A DNA stretch of 64,000 bases from Vibrio artabrorum (GCF_024347295.1 NZ_AP025459.1:744001-808000); one strand, 5' to 3'; shown: positions 36,671-46,360, counted from the first letter of the stretch. Numbers and translations: made by a program. Notes: generated from the sequence alone by a model not told the origin.

Positions 36671-37909
36671 ATGAAAACTGTTGCTTATACTCTAACGTTT
36701 TTTGCTTGCTTTTTAAGTTTTGGTCAAGCACATGCGGGAAATTCTGACGTAAAATATTATGGTGCAGATAAAGGAGCCTTAACAATTACTAAGGCGAAGA
36801 TTAAAAGTCACGATAAAGATGTTTCCCCTGCTTACTTGAAGCTTATAAACGAAGCAGATAGCGCGCTTAAATTAAAATGTCCAACAGTTACTGACAAAAC
36901 TATTAGTGCTATTAGTGGTGATGTTCATGATTACTACAGTACGGCTCCATATCTATGGCCAGATCCAAGTAAACCGAATGGTCTCCCTTACATGCCAAGA
37001 GATGGAATGATCAATCCTGAATCTCGAAATCCGTTATACACAGATAAAATGCGTTTAGACCAATTTGGGAAGATGATAGATTCTCTATCTTTAGCTTACT
37101 ACTTCAGTGATAACACTAAATACGCTGAAAAGGCTGCGAGCTGTTTACGTACGTGGTATATCAATCCAGCTACTCGCATGAATCCAAATATAAATTATGG
37201 GCAAGCAGTTCCTGGTCTCCTTCCTGGGCGAGGAATAGGTATCATTGAAGGTAAAGCAATAATTTCTACTATTGATGCTGCGTCATTACTTGATAGTTAT
37301 AAAGAGTGGGCTCAAGCAGATAAAACAGCCTTACATAAATGGAGTACTGAATATTTTGATTGGTTACTTACCAGTGAAAATGGTCAAGAAGAAGCCAATA
37401 TGAAGCAAAATCACGGTAGTATGTATGATCTACAAACTGCTCGGCTTGCATTAGTTTTAGGTCTCAATGACACCGCTAAATCTATTCTTGAGCAGGTTAA
37501 GAGTAAACGAATTGCCTTACAAATTGAACCTGACGGTGCACAACCGATGGAGCTTCGTCGAACTAAAGGTTTTCAATATTCGTTATTTAATCTTGAATCC
37601 TTATCTGAGTTGGCTCAACTTGGTCAATGGGTAAACGTTGATTTATGGAACTATGAAACTAATGATGAAAGAGGTATCTTAAACGCAATTGAGTTTATGC
37701 GACCTTATGTTGAAATTCATAAAGATGGTGTTCCTCTTCCTGTATGGCATTATGAACAGATCCATGCGCTTACACGTGAACGAGCTGCACCATTATTTAG
37801 AATGGCTGCAAACGTTAATCAAGATAAACACTATGAAGCTATTGCTTCTCAATTTGAAAAATTTGCAAATAGCCGCGTACAGCTGCTTCGTCCTAGCCGA
37901 ATTCAATAA
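36671..37909 (+). CDS. Exported alginate-lyase-superfamily (PF05426) protein, PL38-like
   Basis: 412 residues, signal peptide to QAHA. The family block DVHDYYSTAPYLWPDPSKPN then GLPYMPRDGMINPE is that of PF05426 proteins, which include PL38 glucuronan/alginate-type lyases. Further: NHGSMYDLQTARLAL (Asn-His pair and Tyr, likely catalytic), RRTKGFQYSLFNLESL. Alpha-barrel fold expected. It acts in the periplasm or outside on a uronate polymer. Substrate, glucuronan or ulvan-like, cannot be decided. Coupled to the VOC gene. Confidence 0.8.
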   Translation: MKTVAYTLTFFACFLSFGQAHAGNSDVKYYGADKGALTITKAKIKSHDKDVSPAYLKLINEADSALKLKCPTVTDKTISAISGDVHDYYSTAPYLWPDPSKPNGLPYMPRDGMINPESRNPLYTDKMRLDQFGKMIDSLSLAYYFSDNTKYAEKAASCLRTWYINPATRMNPNINYGQAVPGLLPGRGIGIIEGKAIISTIDAASLLDSYKEWAQADKTALHKWSTEYFDWLLTSENGQEEANMKQNHGSMYDLQTARLALVLGLNDTAKSILEQVKSKRIALQIEPDGAQPMELRRTKGFQYSLFNLESLSELAQLGQWVNVDLWNYETNDERGILNAIEFMRPYVEIHKDGVPLPVWHYEQIHALTRERAAPLFRMAANVNQDKHYEAIASQFEKFANSRVQLLRPSRIQ

Positions 37910-37960
37910 TTAAACCCGAAGTTTATTGGAATTACTCACATAGGTTGACAGTAACAACGG

Positions 37961-37998
37961 TATAACCTCTTTACTCAACCAATAGTAAAGAGGTTATA
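37961..37998 (+). terminator. Perfect 15-bp hairpin after the lyase gene
   Basis: TATAACCTCTTTACT and AGTAAAGAGGTTATA around an 8-base loop, 52 bp after the stop. No strong T run follows. Confidence 0.6.
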
Positions 37999-38036
37999 TC
38001 CTATACGAGACTACAATTTCTTGCTCCATACTCGAA

Positions 38037-38105
38037 GAAATTGTAAGCACCATGTGGTATTTACAAAAATTGATCTACGAACAATCAGGAAACTTATCCC
38101 GTTTA
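38037..38105 (+). pseudogene. Scrap of an IS200-type TnpA N-terminus
   Basis: The frame reads CKHHVVFTKIDLRTIRKLIP, similar to the TnpA start (KYHVVFIPKK...AIRKHL) of the element at 30440. Only about 20 codons can be aligned, with an internal gap. Confidence 0.4.
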
Positions 38106-38139
38106 GTTTTACAATTATCATCTATCATGCAATACGACC

Positions 38140-38545
38140 ATATTAAGTTAAATGACCTCCGGCAGAGCCGGAGGCTTATTGGATGACGCCCTCTAAGGGC
38201 TTCAGTAAGCGCCCAAGGCGCTAGATCCCAAACTTCAATTGATCACGCTGCTCATCTTCCTGTTCTTGATTTCTTATATATTCAAGCACTGTCTCTTCAT
38301 CCAAACCGACTGTAGATACAAAATACCCCCTAGCCCAGAAGTGCTCACCATTAAAGTTTCGCTGCCTGCCTCGAAACTTCTTAGCTATCGATATAGCGCT
38401 CTTGCCTTTGAGATAACCAACAACATTAGATACTGAATACTGTGGCGGAACACTGATGCACATATGAACATGATCTTTCATCAAATGCCCCTCTTCTATC
38501 GTTACGCCTTTACGTTTGGCTAACTCATGAAATGTTGCACCTAAG
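38140..38545 (-). mobile_element. IS200/IS605-type element, 5' part removed by IS5
   Basis: Nearly identical to the 3' part of the element at 30520-30906, including both right-end hairpins and TnpA from ATFHELAKRKG on. It ends at GCACCTAAG where IS5 type 2 begins, so TnpA lacks about 30 N-terminal residues. Confidence 0.88.
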
Positions 38546-39586
38546 GGCGTTGTTGATCAAATCATCTTGAAGAACAACGATGCCATATACGACTATCCGT
38601 TAGTTTCTGACGGGCATACCTAGTCCTATGACTTTGTTTATAGCCTTGACGTTCGCCATGATTTCACCCACTTGAGCGTTGTAACATCTCAAACTCAATT
38701 TACCGCTTGTTAGTCCCTTGTATCGGGACATCGCGGTCTCAGATATTGAACGATAGTGATATCCAGACTCAGCTTTCCACTCCGCTATTGTCCCATTTTT
38801 CAGAGCTGTTACTGCTTCGTTTCTGGGGTGACCGTCCTCCCAAGGTACTGCATTCTTTCGAGGGGGGATCAACGGAGTACAGCCTTTATTTTTCAGAGCC
38901 TCGTGGCAACTTTTTGTGTCATAAGCTCCATCTGCAGATACGGCTGTGACCTTTCTGCGTAGTGGGTTGAGCAACGTCGGTAGCACTTCACTATCGCCAA
39001 CATTTACAAGGCTGACTTCCGCGCTAATAGCTTCGTGAGTATCCACATCTACAGCTAAATGCAGCTTACGCCATGTTCTGCGTTTTTCTGCACCGTGCTT
39101 TTTTACTTTCCATTCACCCTCACCAAAGACTTTAAGCCCAGTGGAATCAATGGCTATATGGCGAATAGCGCCTCTAGATTTATTGCGATATTTGACCTGA
39201 ACCGTCTTCGAGCGTTTACTAATACAGGTGTAGTCGGGAGAGGTCAGCGGAACATCCATTAGCTCAAAGATAGAGTCGATAAAGCCTTGAAGAGCACGTA
39301 ATGGCAGAGAGAATATACCCTTAATCATCAGGGCAGTTTCAATTGCTGTATCAGAGTACTGGAAGCCTCTACCACGCTTACCATGATGGGTTTTGCATCG
39401 CCATGCATCTACGGCTGAATCATCTATCCAGAACGTAACCGAACCACGTTTGCACAAAGCCTTATTGTACTCCGCCCAGTTAGTTATCTTCTTTTTAGCT
39501 TTACCCATATCACCACCGCTCTAACCATTACAAAGGATCAGATCGCAGGACTTGGAAAAGGTTCAATTGATTTAGGCAACAACGCC
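38546..39586 (-). mobile_element. IS5-family type 2 element, full copy (1041 bp)
   Basis: Same ends and length as the copy at 31433-32473, opposite orientation. Left flank GCACCTAAG is in IS200, right flank CCTCAAAAT is upstream of the symporter; they are not a direct repeat. The right flank is the reverse complement of that of the truncated copy at 24219. Confidence 0.92.
38600..39508 (-). CDS. IS5-family transposase, type 2
   Basis: 302 residues, intact, with IDSTGLKVFGEGEWK, SADGAYDTKSC and RSISETAMSRYK. It differs from the 31511 copy at only a few positions (for example S/F after the first Asp). Confidence 0.92.
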   Translation of the reverse strand: MGKAKKKITNWAEYNKALCKRGSVTFWIDDSAVDAWRCKTHHGKRGRGFQYSDTAIETALMIKGIFSLPLRALQGFIDSIFELMDVPLTSPDYTCISKRSKTVQVKYRNKSRGAIRHIAIDSTGLKVFGEGEWKVKKHGAEKRRTWRKLHLAVDVDTHEAISAEVSLVNVGDSEVLPTLLNPLRRKVTAVSADGAYDTKSCHEALKNKGCTPLIPPRKNAVPWEDGHPRNEAVTALKNGTIAEWKAESGYHYRSISETAMSRYKGLTSGKLSLRCYNAQVGEIMANVKAINKVIGLGMPVRN

Positions 39587-39663
39587 CCTCAAAATTACCA
39601 AAAATTATCATTTAACTTAGCAAGTATAGATTGTAACTTTACTATGTTGGTTTTAATTGATGG

Positions 39664-39678
39664 TGAAATTAATTCTCA
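39664..39678. promoter_or_regulatory. Candidate KdgR operator upstream of symporter
   Basis: TGAAATTAATTCTCA matches TGAAA-N5-TTTCA with one mismatch, 158 bp before the symporter start. Weak on its own; the shared spacing with three other sites near uronate genes adds some support. Confidence 0.3.
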
Positions 39679-39836
39679 AAATGAAATTTTTGTGGCTCAT
39701 AAATAAATGGAATAGATTGTTTATTCTAATTTTTCATGTCACTTATTTATTCAAATGAGATTGTGATTAATGTTCGGATAAAACGGGCAAATTAAAATAA
39801 ATTACGTTGAAATAAAATAAATGAAAGGGAAGAAAC

Positions 39837-41618
39837 ATGATTGATATAGCAATCGTACTGGTTTACTTTGGCTTCCTTGTGGCAATTGGGGTCTTATTTA
39901 AATCCTTCAGTAACTCCACAAGTGATTATTTTCGTGGGGGCGGTAAAATGCTGTGGTGGATGGTGGGTTCCACATCATTCATGACAGCGGTTAGTGCCAT
40001 GACGTTTACTGGCCACATGGGGAAAGCATTAACGGGTGGATTCGCAGTAGCGACAACAGTTTTTTATGCAAATGCACTTGGCTACCTGTGTAACTATCTG
40101 TTTTTTGCTGCAAAAGCGCGTCAAATGCGAGTGGATACACCACTCGAAGGCGTACGCATGCGATTGGGTGCCGTGAATGAGCAGGTTTTTACATGGGCTA
40201 ACGTACCATTAAGTGTTCTTCAGGCCGCGATTTGGATCAACGCACTTGCGGTATTCTGCAGTGCAGTCATTGGGCTTCCTCTAGAATTAACAATCGTAGT
40301 TGCCGGTTCTGTTGTGTTGTTTATGTCTCTTGTTGGTGGTAGCTGGGCTGTTATCGCATCAGACTTCATGCAAATGATCATTCTAACGACAATGACGTTG
40401 GTAACAGGTGCTGTTGCGATTTGGAAATCTGGTGGCTTAACACCATTGCTTGATGCAGGCCTTCCTGAGCAGCCATTCATTGGTGACGGATACAACCACG
40501 CATACTTGTTTGTTGGTTGGTTTATCTTCATGTTTATTAAACAGTTCTTTAGTACGAATAACATGGTGGATTCATACCGTTATATTGCTGCAAAAGACAC
40601 CAAAAACGCACGAAAAGCGGCTATTCTAGCTGGTACCTTGATGCTTATCGGTCCACTACTATGGTTTGTTCCAGCTTGGTATGTGGCAGCTCACTACCCG
40701 GATACAAGCACTTGGGGCTTGGATGGTTTGGGTAACAAAGTCGCCGACGCGACCTATTTTATGTTTGTAAGTCGCGAAATGCCCGTCGGAATGGTTGGAT
40801 TGATGCTCGCTGCTATGTTTGCTGCAACCATGTCTTCGATGGACTCAGCGTTAAACCGAAATGCAGGTATTATTCTCAAGAGTGTATATCAACCATATTT
40901 CTGTAAAAATCACTCTGAGTCACACCTCATTTTTGTGAGTAAACTGCTGACGGCTCTATTTGGTATCATCATTGTTTCAGCGTTGTTCCTAACATCATTG
41001 AAACAGTTTGGTCTGTTTGATTTAACGATGTTGGTGAGTACGCTAATCGGCTTCCCAATCCTTATTCCGTCGATCATGTGTTTCTTTGTCAGAAAAACAC
41101 CTGATTGGGCAGGCTGGGGTACGGTTATTGTAGGTATGTGTGTGTCAGGATTTATTGCCATTGTTCTAACACCGGAAGTACTACAATCAATTTTAGGTTT
41201 AGATCAGCCACTGACGTCTCGTGAATACACAGAAATGAAGTCGGTAACGTTAGGCTTGATAGGACACATGTCGATTACACTACCGTTCTTTGTTTGCTCA
41301 CAGTTCTTTTATAAAGGACTACCAGCGAAACGAGAAGCTGAAGTTAAACAATTCTTTACCAACGTAGACACTGAAGTTGTCGTTGAAGATTGTCCAGAAA
41401 GTGTTGCGATGGATAATAAGCAAAACACTGTACTAGGTAAGATGGTACTTATCGCGTCTGTCTTTATCCTTTGTCTGACTCTCGTTCCTAACCCTTTGTG
41501 GGGAAGAATGCTGTTTGTCTTTATCGCAGCAATTCTAGCACTTATCGGTACCTTGTTAGTTAGGTCTGAACGTAAACTTGAAAGTACAAAAGTAACTCAA
41601 TCTTCAGCAACCGTTTAG
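39837..41618 (+). CDS. Sodium:solute symporter (SSS family), probable uronate or oligouronide importer
   Basis: 593 residues, about 14 membrane segments. The SSS start DYFRGGGKMLWWMVGSTSFMTAVSAMTFTG and the MSSMDSALNRNAGII block are conserved. SSS members of this type sit in alginate and pectin clusters and import unsaturated monouronates; the substrate here is inferred from the nearby secreted beta-helix protein and kdgR2. It is paralogous to the broken gene at 10372 and may replace it. GAAAGGGAAG ribosome site. The IS5 insertion 250 bp upstream may have altered the promoter. Confidence 0.88.
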   Translation: MIDIAIVLVYFGFLVAIGVLFKSFSNSTSDYFRGGGKMLWWMVGSTSFMTAVSAMTFTGHMGKALTGGFAVATTVFYANALGYLCNYLFFAAKARQMRVDTPLEGVRMRLGAVNEQVFTWANVPLSVLQAAIWINALAVFCSAVIGLPLELTIVVAGSVVLFMSLVGGSWAVIASDFMQMIILTTMTLVTGAVAIWKSGGLTPLLDAGLPEQPFIGDGYNHAYLFVGWFIFMFIKQFFSTNNMVDSYRYIAAKDTKNARKAAILAGTLMLIGPLLWFVPAWYVAAHYPDTSTWGLDGLGNKVADATYFMFVSREMPVGMVGLMLAAMFAATMSSMDSALNRNAGIILKSVYQPYFCKNHSESHLIFVSKLLTALFGIIIVSALFLTSLKQFGLFDLTMLVSTLIGFPILIPSIMCFFVRKTPDWAGWGTVIVGMCVSGFIAIVLTPEVLQSILGLDQPLTSREYTEMKSVTLGLIGHMSITLPFFVCSQFFYKGLPAKREAEVKQFFTNVDTEVVVEDCPESVAMDNKQNTVLGKMVLIASVFILCLTLVPNPLWGRMLFVFIAAILALIGTLLVRSERKLESTKVTQSSATV

Positions 41619-41635
41619 ATATAAGATAATACTGA

Positions 41636-41670
41636 AACCCTTAATGAGTTAATTCCCATTAAGGGTTTTT
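41636..41670 (+). terminator. Rho-independent terminator after symporter
   Basis: AACCCTTAATG pairs with CATTAAGGGTT and is followed by TTTGGGTTT, 18 bp after the stop. Confidence 0.85.
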
Positions 41671-41875
41671 GGGTTTACAGCGAACCATAGTTATTTTTAC
41701 ATCTGGGATTCTAGTTTTGTGGGCAAATTATGATATTGCTATGGGCAATAAGTTACCTTGTTGAGTGGTTATTTATATCAATTAATTAGGTAAGATAGAT
41801 GCGGACGCCTTACTTTCTACTATGACAATAAAAATATTCATATAAATAGTAACTTAAATAAGATGAGACAAACTT

Positions 41876-43090
41876 ATGAACCACAGTCATTTAACAAAAA
41901 ACCTATCTCTCTTGATTCTCAGCTTAGTATCGAGCACCGTAGCCGCCGAAGACTGTACTTCAGCGCCGATAAACCCAAAGGGTGATACAAGCAAACTTCA
42001 AGCTGCGCTCCAACAAGCCACCAATACAGGCACTGAACTGGTACTTACGGGTACTTATTACATCAGTCAAGATACAAAAGTTTACTTGAGAAACGATCTT
42101 AAAGTAGATGCTAGCGAGGCTAGCTTTATTGCTACAAAGCAGTTGGATGGTGATATGTTTAGTTTCGATACGCACACCTCAAAATCGGATGAGTGTGGTG
42201 GCGCGAGTGTGCTAGCGAACTTTGATTGGACTGGTGGCACATTCAATATGTCAAAAGCCAAGGTTTCTACTGTTGTTCCACTTCGCTACAAAACCCCTGC
42301 GGGAAGAGAGGGAACAAAGCAGACAGCAGATGCGCTTTCAATCCGAGGTGCGACAAATTCAGGCAGGAGCAAACTTAACGAGTTACTTATTGAAGATATT
42401 GTTTTTATCGGTACTGAAAATGACACTGACCCTTATTATCTAGCTGGTGGAGATAGCGGAATCCTCATGACGGGGGCACTAAAAGCAATTATTAGAAACA
42501 GCAGCTTCTTTGGCGTTCGTGATGCAGCAATCTATGTTTCTGCTGGGGGCGTATCAGGAGAATATGGAGATCACTTCACACTGGTTAACAACTACGTTGA
42601 AAGAGCTTATGATGGCATCACGAGCAAACGAGGCGCTGATAATATCAAGATGCAAAACAATATCATGAACGATGTCGTAGTAGGTTTGAGTATCAAGAGA
42701 GTGTATGACGGTTGGACTGCAACCAACATTCATATTTCTGAAAATAGTGTGTCAAACTCGGTTAGACCGATTAGTGTAGAGCGAGCTAATGATGTTGTGA
42801 TAGACAGTAATCGTATCGATAATCTTGGCTCTATTGTTGCTGATTCTCCGAAACCAACAAACAAGTATGGGCAGCAATATGAAGGTATCGCACTCAACGG
42901 CGCTCAAGGGAGTAATCGTGTGACGAACAATATAATCAACGGAATCACGCAAGACGACTCACGCGAGAAAGATACAACGACATGGGGTATTGTCCTTCGT
43001 CCGGAAGATGGTCGAGAAACAACGAATGTTGTTATCGAGGACAACAGTTATTCTAGGCTCGATAAGTGGGTAAATAGAATATCGCTTTAG
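41876..43090 (+). CDS. Secreted right-handed beta-helix protein, putative polysaccharide lyase
   Basis: 404 residues, signal peptide ending TVAA. The body shows parallel beta-helix coils: short strand-turn repeats with Asn ladders (NNYVERAYDGITSKRG, NIKMQNNIMNDVVVGLSIKR, NIHISENSVSNS, VVIDSNRIDNLGS). Such proteins include PL6, PL31 and other lyases and epimerases. No family-specific catalytic Lys/Arg pair could be placed with confidence. Between the symporter and kdgR2 in a small polysaccharide locus, so depolymerisation of a uronate polymer is the best guess. Confidence 0.72.
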   Translation: MNHSHLTKNLSLLILSLVSSTVAAEDCTSAPINPKGDTSKLQAALQQATNTGTELVLTGTYYISQDTKVYLRNDLKVDASEASFIATKQLDGDMFSFDTHTSKSDECGGASVLANFDWTGGTFNMSKAKVSTVVPLRYKTPAGREGTKQTADALSIRGATNSGRSKLNELLIEDIVFIGTENDTDPYYLAGGDSGILMTGALKAIIRNSSFFGVRDAAIYVSAGGVSGEYGDHFTLVNNYVERAYDGITSKRGADNIKMQNNIMNDVVVGLSIKRVYDGWTATNIHISENSVSNSVRPISVERANDVVIDSNRIDNLGSIVADSPKPTNKYGQQYEGIALNGAQGSNRVTNNIINGITQDDSREKDTTTWGIVLRPEDGRETTNVVIEDNSYSRLDKWVNRISL

Positions 43091-43161
43091 TCTGCATTTG
43101 AGAGTGTCTCTTTTTATCTGAGTGGCTCTTCAGGTTTCGCGACCACGATGAATCCAAAGAG

Positions 43162-43944
43162 CTAGATTGGGTAATGGTGATACCCGAGGTTCTTAGAAAT
43201 GTTACGAGCCGCATGATGCAATGAGCTAAAGTAATCGCGTTTTCTTTTTTCATCAAATCGATTTGTCGGAAAAGAGATTGAAATTGCCGCTGCGGCTTCT
43301 CCAAATCGGTCAAAAACTGGCACTGCAATACATCGTAACCCTGGCTCTTGCTCTTCAATATCTTCCGCATAATGTTGATGTTTGACCCAATCTAGCTCCG
43401 CTAGCAGATGCTCTACAGTTTTGTGTGTTTTGTCTGTGTGAGCTTTGAATTCCACAGGAGAGAGTAGCCCCCTGATTTCGGACTCAGAGAGGTAACTCAT
43501 GATAATCTTGCCAATTGCGGTACTATAGAGAGGAGCTTGTCGCCCGATTCTAGAATGCATTCGAAAGTGATAGTTTGAATCTACTTTGTGAAGGTAAATG
43601 ATCGCATCTTCATCGATCACGCCTAGGTGAACGGTTTCATTAAAGGCACTGCAGACAGTCGCCATTTCCTTGTTTGCTGCGTCGACAAGATCAACATGAA
43701 CAAGCGCTTTTGAACCAAGCTCAAACAGCTTGGAAGTTAGTTCGTACTTCTCTGCATCCCTATTTTGCTGCACAAACCCTAAACTCGTCATCGTTTGTAA
43801 AAAACGGAAGGTCGTTGCTTTCGACATCCTCAATTGCTTTGAGAGCTCAGATAGGCCAGCCTCTTTTTGGTCCGCTAAGGCAGAGACGATATTAAATACC
43901 TTTAGTACTGAGGAGACGGCTCCTGGCTGGGTTGTTTTTTCCAT
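43162..43944 (-). CDS. Second KdgR-type IclR repressor
   Basis: 260 residues, same length as kdgR at 4459 and similar throughout (VSSVLKVFNIVSALADQKE, MSKATTFRFLQTM, LYSTAIGKIIMSYL, EEQEPGLRCIAVPVFDRFG, NLGYHHYPI). Clearly a paralogue, more diverged from classical KdgR in the HTH (RMSKATTF) and the effector domain. Convergent with the beta-helix gene, near the symporter. It may respond to a different uronate intermediate. Confidence 0.88.
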   Translation of the reverse strand: MEKTTQPGAVSSVLKVFNIVSALADQKEAGLSELSKQLRMSKATTFRFLQTMTSLGFVQQNRDAEKYELTSKLFELGSKALVHVDLVDAANKEMATVCSAFNETVHLGVIDEDAIIYLHKVDSNYHFRMHSRIGRQAPLYSTAIGKIIMSYLSESEIRGLLSPVEFKAHTDKTHKTVEHLLAELDWVKHQHYAEDIEEQEPGLRCIAVPVFDRFGEAAAAISISFPTNRFDEKRKRDYFSSLHHAARNISKNLGYHHYPI

Positions 43945-44937
43945 TTCATGCCCTCGGCTTCGTTTAAATCAAAAAGTCATCACATATAGTTTTGCTAACT
44001 CTGCGATCTCATTTTGATAAACTTTAGTGTTGAGTAAAAGGCTAAGGTTTGCAGTGTTGACTGGCAGATTTAGTGCTAGCCTTAATCATTCTAGCCAGGG
44101 AGCGGCGTTATAGGTAATTAAGCTTGTACTAGCGCAAGTAGAGGTCTGGTATCAGTTGCGACAAAGACAAGCTTTACCTTGCACTTTGAATATTCACGTA
44201 TTAGTAGGTCAATGCAAAGCCTGATGGTTATATCTTTGAGTTAAAAGAATGTAATGAAAAAAGGATTTATCAGATTTTTTGATCTAACTGATGAATGTCC
44301 TCTTTATGATCACAAAGCGATTCGGGAACACATCTTTGATCAAACTTAATTTTCAGATATTGAGCTTTCGTTCATGTAATCTAATACAGAAATGGTCAAA
44401 CTATTGTCCTCCGACAAGATGTACCCTAGGAGTTCTTCTGGTGGCATTCCATTTACTAAAAGATGTATTTTGGCCGCAAGTTCTTTCATTTCTTTCAGAA
44501 TGTCTGCCGCAACTTGTGCTTGTTCAATCAATTGAAGTGCCTTATAGATAAAGTGGAAATTTAGCTCGTTACTGAACCGCTACGAAATCGATGGACACAA
44601 GCATGCCTGTACGATTACCCAACTATTAGCATATTGAGTCATAAAGGAAATTTGATCAAATAATGAGATTCAAGAATGTTGCGAGTAATGACCCTAAGTA
44701 AGAATGAAGCAAAACCTTCTCAGAACGAAAGACAAACGACGATAAAAAGCATCGAAAAGTTTCGAGCTTTATTGTCGAGGGAACAAACTATCAATCTTTG
44801 TTGTTCCCCAATGTTTTAAAAGGCCAACAAAGTTGGTTTTGGAGGAACCAAGCATACTGAGTTGTGTGGTAAAAAGGTTCGGTTTCGTTAGTTATTAGCG
44901 CATCAATGGATAATAAGTGAATCGAGGGGTAGACCTT
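43945..44937. other. About 1 kb without a supported gene
   Basis: The region between kdgR2 and the integrase. A 61-codon frame on the minus strand (44346-44531: IEQAQVAADILKEMKELAAK...) has coding-like amino-acid use and could be the end of a small gene, but no family was recognised and no ribosome site is convincing. No tRNA found as an attachment site for the integrase. Confidence 0.5.
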
Positions 44938-44962
44938 GGTCAGTGATTTGCTATCACTGACC
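44938..44962 (-). terminator. Hairpin overlapping the integrase stop
   Basis: GGTCAGTGAT and ATCACTGACC form a perfect 10-bp stem with TTGCT loop. No T run. It overlaps the last codons of the integrase gene. Confidence 0.45.
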
Positions 44963-46183
44963 AGTCGTTTTATGTACTTTACTTAACTCTACCCAAACAC
45001 GATCGGATTCTTTCTTGTTGGACTCCTGAAGCCACTTGCCGTAGATCTTCGCAACCATTGTAATATCCGCGTGACCCATTTGTTGGGCAAGGTAGCTAAT
45101 ATTGATGTTTGCATGAGTGATCATCCAACTAGCGTAAGTGTGTCGGAGTTGATATTGATTGCGGTACTTTATACCAGCATTATCACAGAGCGAGCGCCAA
45201 ATTCGACCGATGCCACGAAGCCCGTAGTAATCATAGTCACTTCCTTTTTGAACTCGGACCGCTTTAGGATTGAACACAAAATGGAGTTGTTCACATCTCT
45301 TTGCCTTACCGGGTAACTCCACTGCATACTCTTTCGCTGGAAATGAGTCCGTAAGTAGAAGCTGTGACTTTAAAGCTTCAATGGCTGGTGGTAATAGATC
45401 TACATGTCTCTCTTTATCGGTTTTGGTTGTTTTCATGCCACGGTCTACATAAGTCGATCTGCGGATGTGGAGCGTGCGCTTTTTAAAGTCGACATCCTCC
45501 CATGCTAGTGCACATAGCTCACCAGTTCTAATGCCTGTATAAGCAAACAAGGTAACTATGTTTCGGTGCTGTAACTGCATGCAGTTGGAGATTGCATCAT
45601 GAACTTCTTCTATTGAGAATGGCTCGATATTCGGCTCACTTTCCTTTACACGAGCTAGGATAGTAGAGAGGTCTCGGGGTACATACTCCATAGTGAAAAG
45701 CCATTTAAGAAATGCATTCACCGTGACTAAGTTACGATTAATTGTTCTACCACTGCGGCCATTAACAAGTTCTCTTTTATACTGCGCTAATGATCTAGGT
45801 GATAGGGTATCAGTACTGCGGTTACTACCGTAGATCTTGCAGAAATCTCGAAGTACCCAGTCATAACGTTGTAGTGTAGAGCGCCTTACATCTATAGAAA
45901 CCTCGTCGATGTATTGCGCGGCTAGTTGGCTGATCTGTTGACCTTTAGGCCTCCCAAACCCATGCTTAGAATCAGGGAAATGCTGAGCATAATTGAAAGT
46001 GCCAATCTTCATCTCATGCAAGATAGTCTGGCGCTTTCCTGCTGCAAATTTTATGTTCTGCTTAGTTGGACTTAAGCCGAGAGCTTCTCGGTAACGCTTA
46101 CCTTTGTAATAGAAGACAATTCGTAACGTTGAACCGTGACACTCAATACCCGATGGTAGAGCTATTGATAAGTTCGATGCCAT
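44954..46183 (-). CDS. Phage/island-type tyrosine integrase
   Basis: 409 residues from ATG 46183 with GAGGAGTGG before it. N-terminal arm-binding domain (SGIECHGSTLRIVFYYKGKR), core-binding domain about 95-190, catalytic domain after 200: Arg in YTGIRTGELCALAW, His-x-x-Arg-type QLRHTYASWM, MGHADITMVAKIYGKW with the final Tyr. All catalytic positions are present. It overlaps the excisionase gene by 22 bases. Suggests an integrative element, now without a recognisable attachment site. Confidence 0.92.
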   Translation of the reverse strand: MASNLSIALPSGIECHGSTLRIVFYYKGKRYREALGLSPTKQNIKFAAGKRQTILHEMKIGTFNYAQHFPDSKHGFGRPKGQQISQLAAQYIDEVSIDVRRSTLQRYDWVLRDFCKIYGSNRSTDTLSPRSLAQYKRELVNGRSGRTINRNLVTVNAFLKWLFTMEYVPRDLSTILARVKESEPNIEPFSIEEVHDAISNCMQLQHRNIVTLFAYTGIRTGELCALAWEDVDFKKRTLHIRRSTYVDRGMKTTKTDKERHVDLLPPAIEALKSQLLLTDSFPAKEYAVELPGKAKRCEQLHFVFNPKAVRVQKGSDYDYYGLRGIGRIWRSLCDNAGIKYRNQYQLRHTYASWMITHANINISYLAQQMGHADITMVAKIYGKWLQESNKKESDRVWVELSKVHKTTGQ

Positions 46184-46347
46184 CTGTTCCACTCCTCTAT
46201 ATCGGCCATCCATGTGCCATTCACTTTCTTGAAAACCGTAGATGGATAGACACCTTCGTGAATTCGGTTGCGTAATGTCTTCGGAGAGAGACCAATAAGC
46301 CCCGCAGCTTTGTTAAGCGTTATGATGGCTACTTGTGTGTTGTTCAT
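46162..46347 (-). CDS. Excisionase/AlpA-like DNA-binding protein
   Basis: 61 residues from ATG 46347 after GGAGG. A winged-HTH of MerR/excisionase type: ITLNKAAGLIGLSPKTLRNRIHEGVYPSTVFKK then WMADIEEW. Directly upstream of and overlapping the integrase, the standard position for a directionality factor. Confidence 0.8.
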   Translation of the reverse strand: MNNTQVAIITLNKAAGLIGLSPKTLRNRIHEGVYPSTVFKKVNGTWMADIEEWNRWHRTYQ

Positions 46348-46360
46348 AAAAGCCTCCGAT

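Noticed and set aside
44346..44531. 61-codon minus-strand frame with a helical, coding-like sequence
   Set aside because: Possible gene scrap, but without recognisable family or start signals; mentioned only as part of the empty region.
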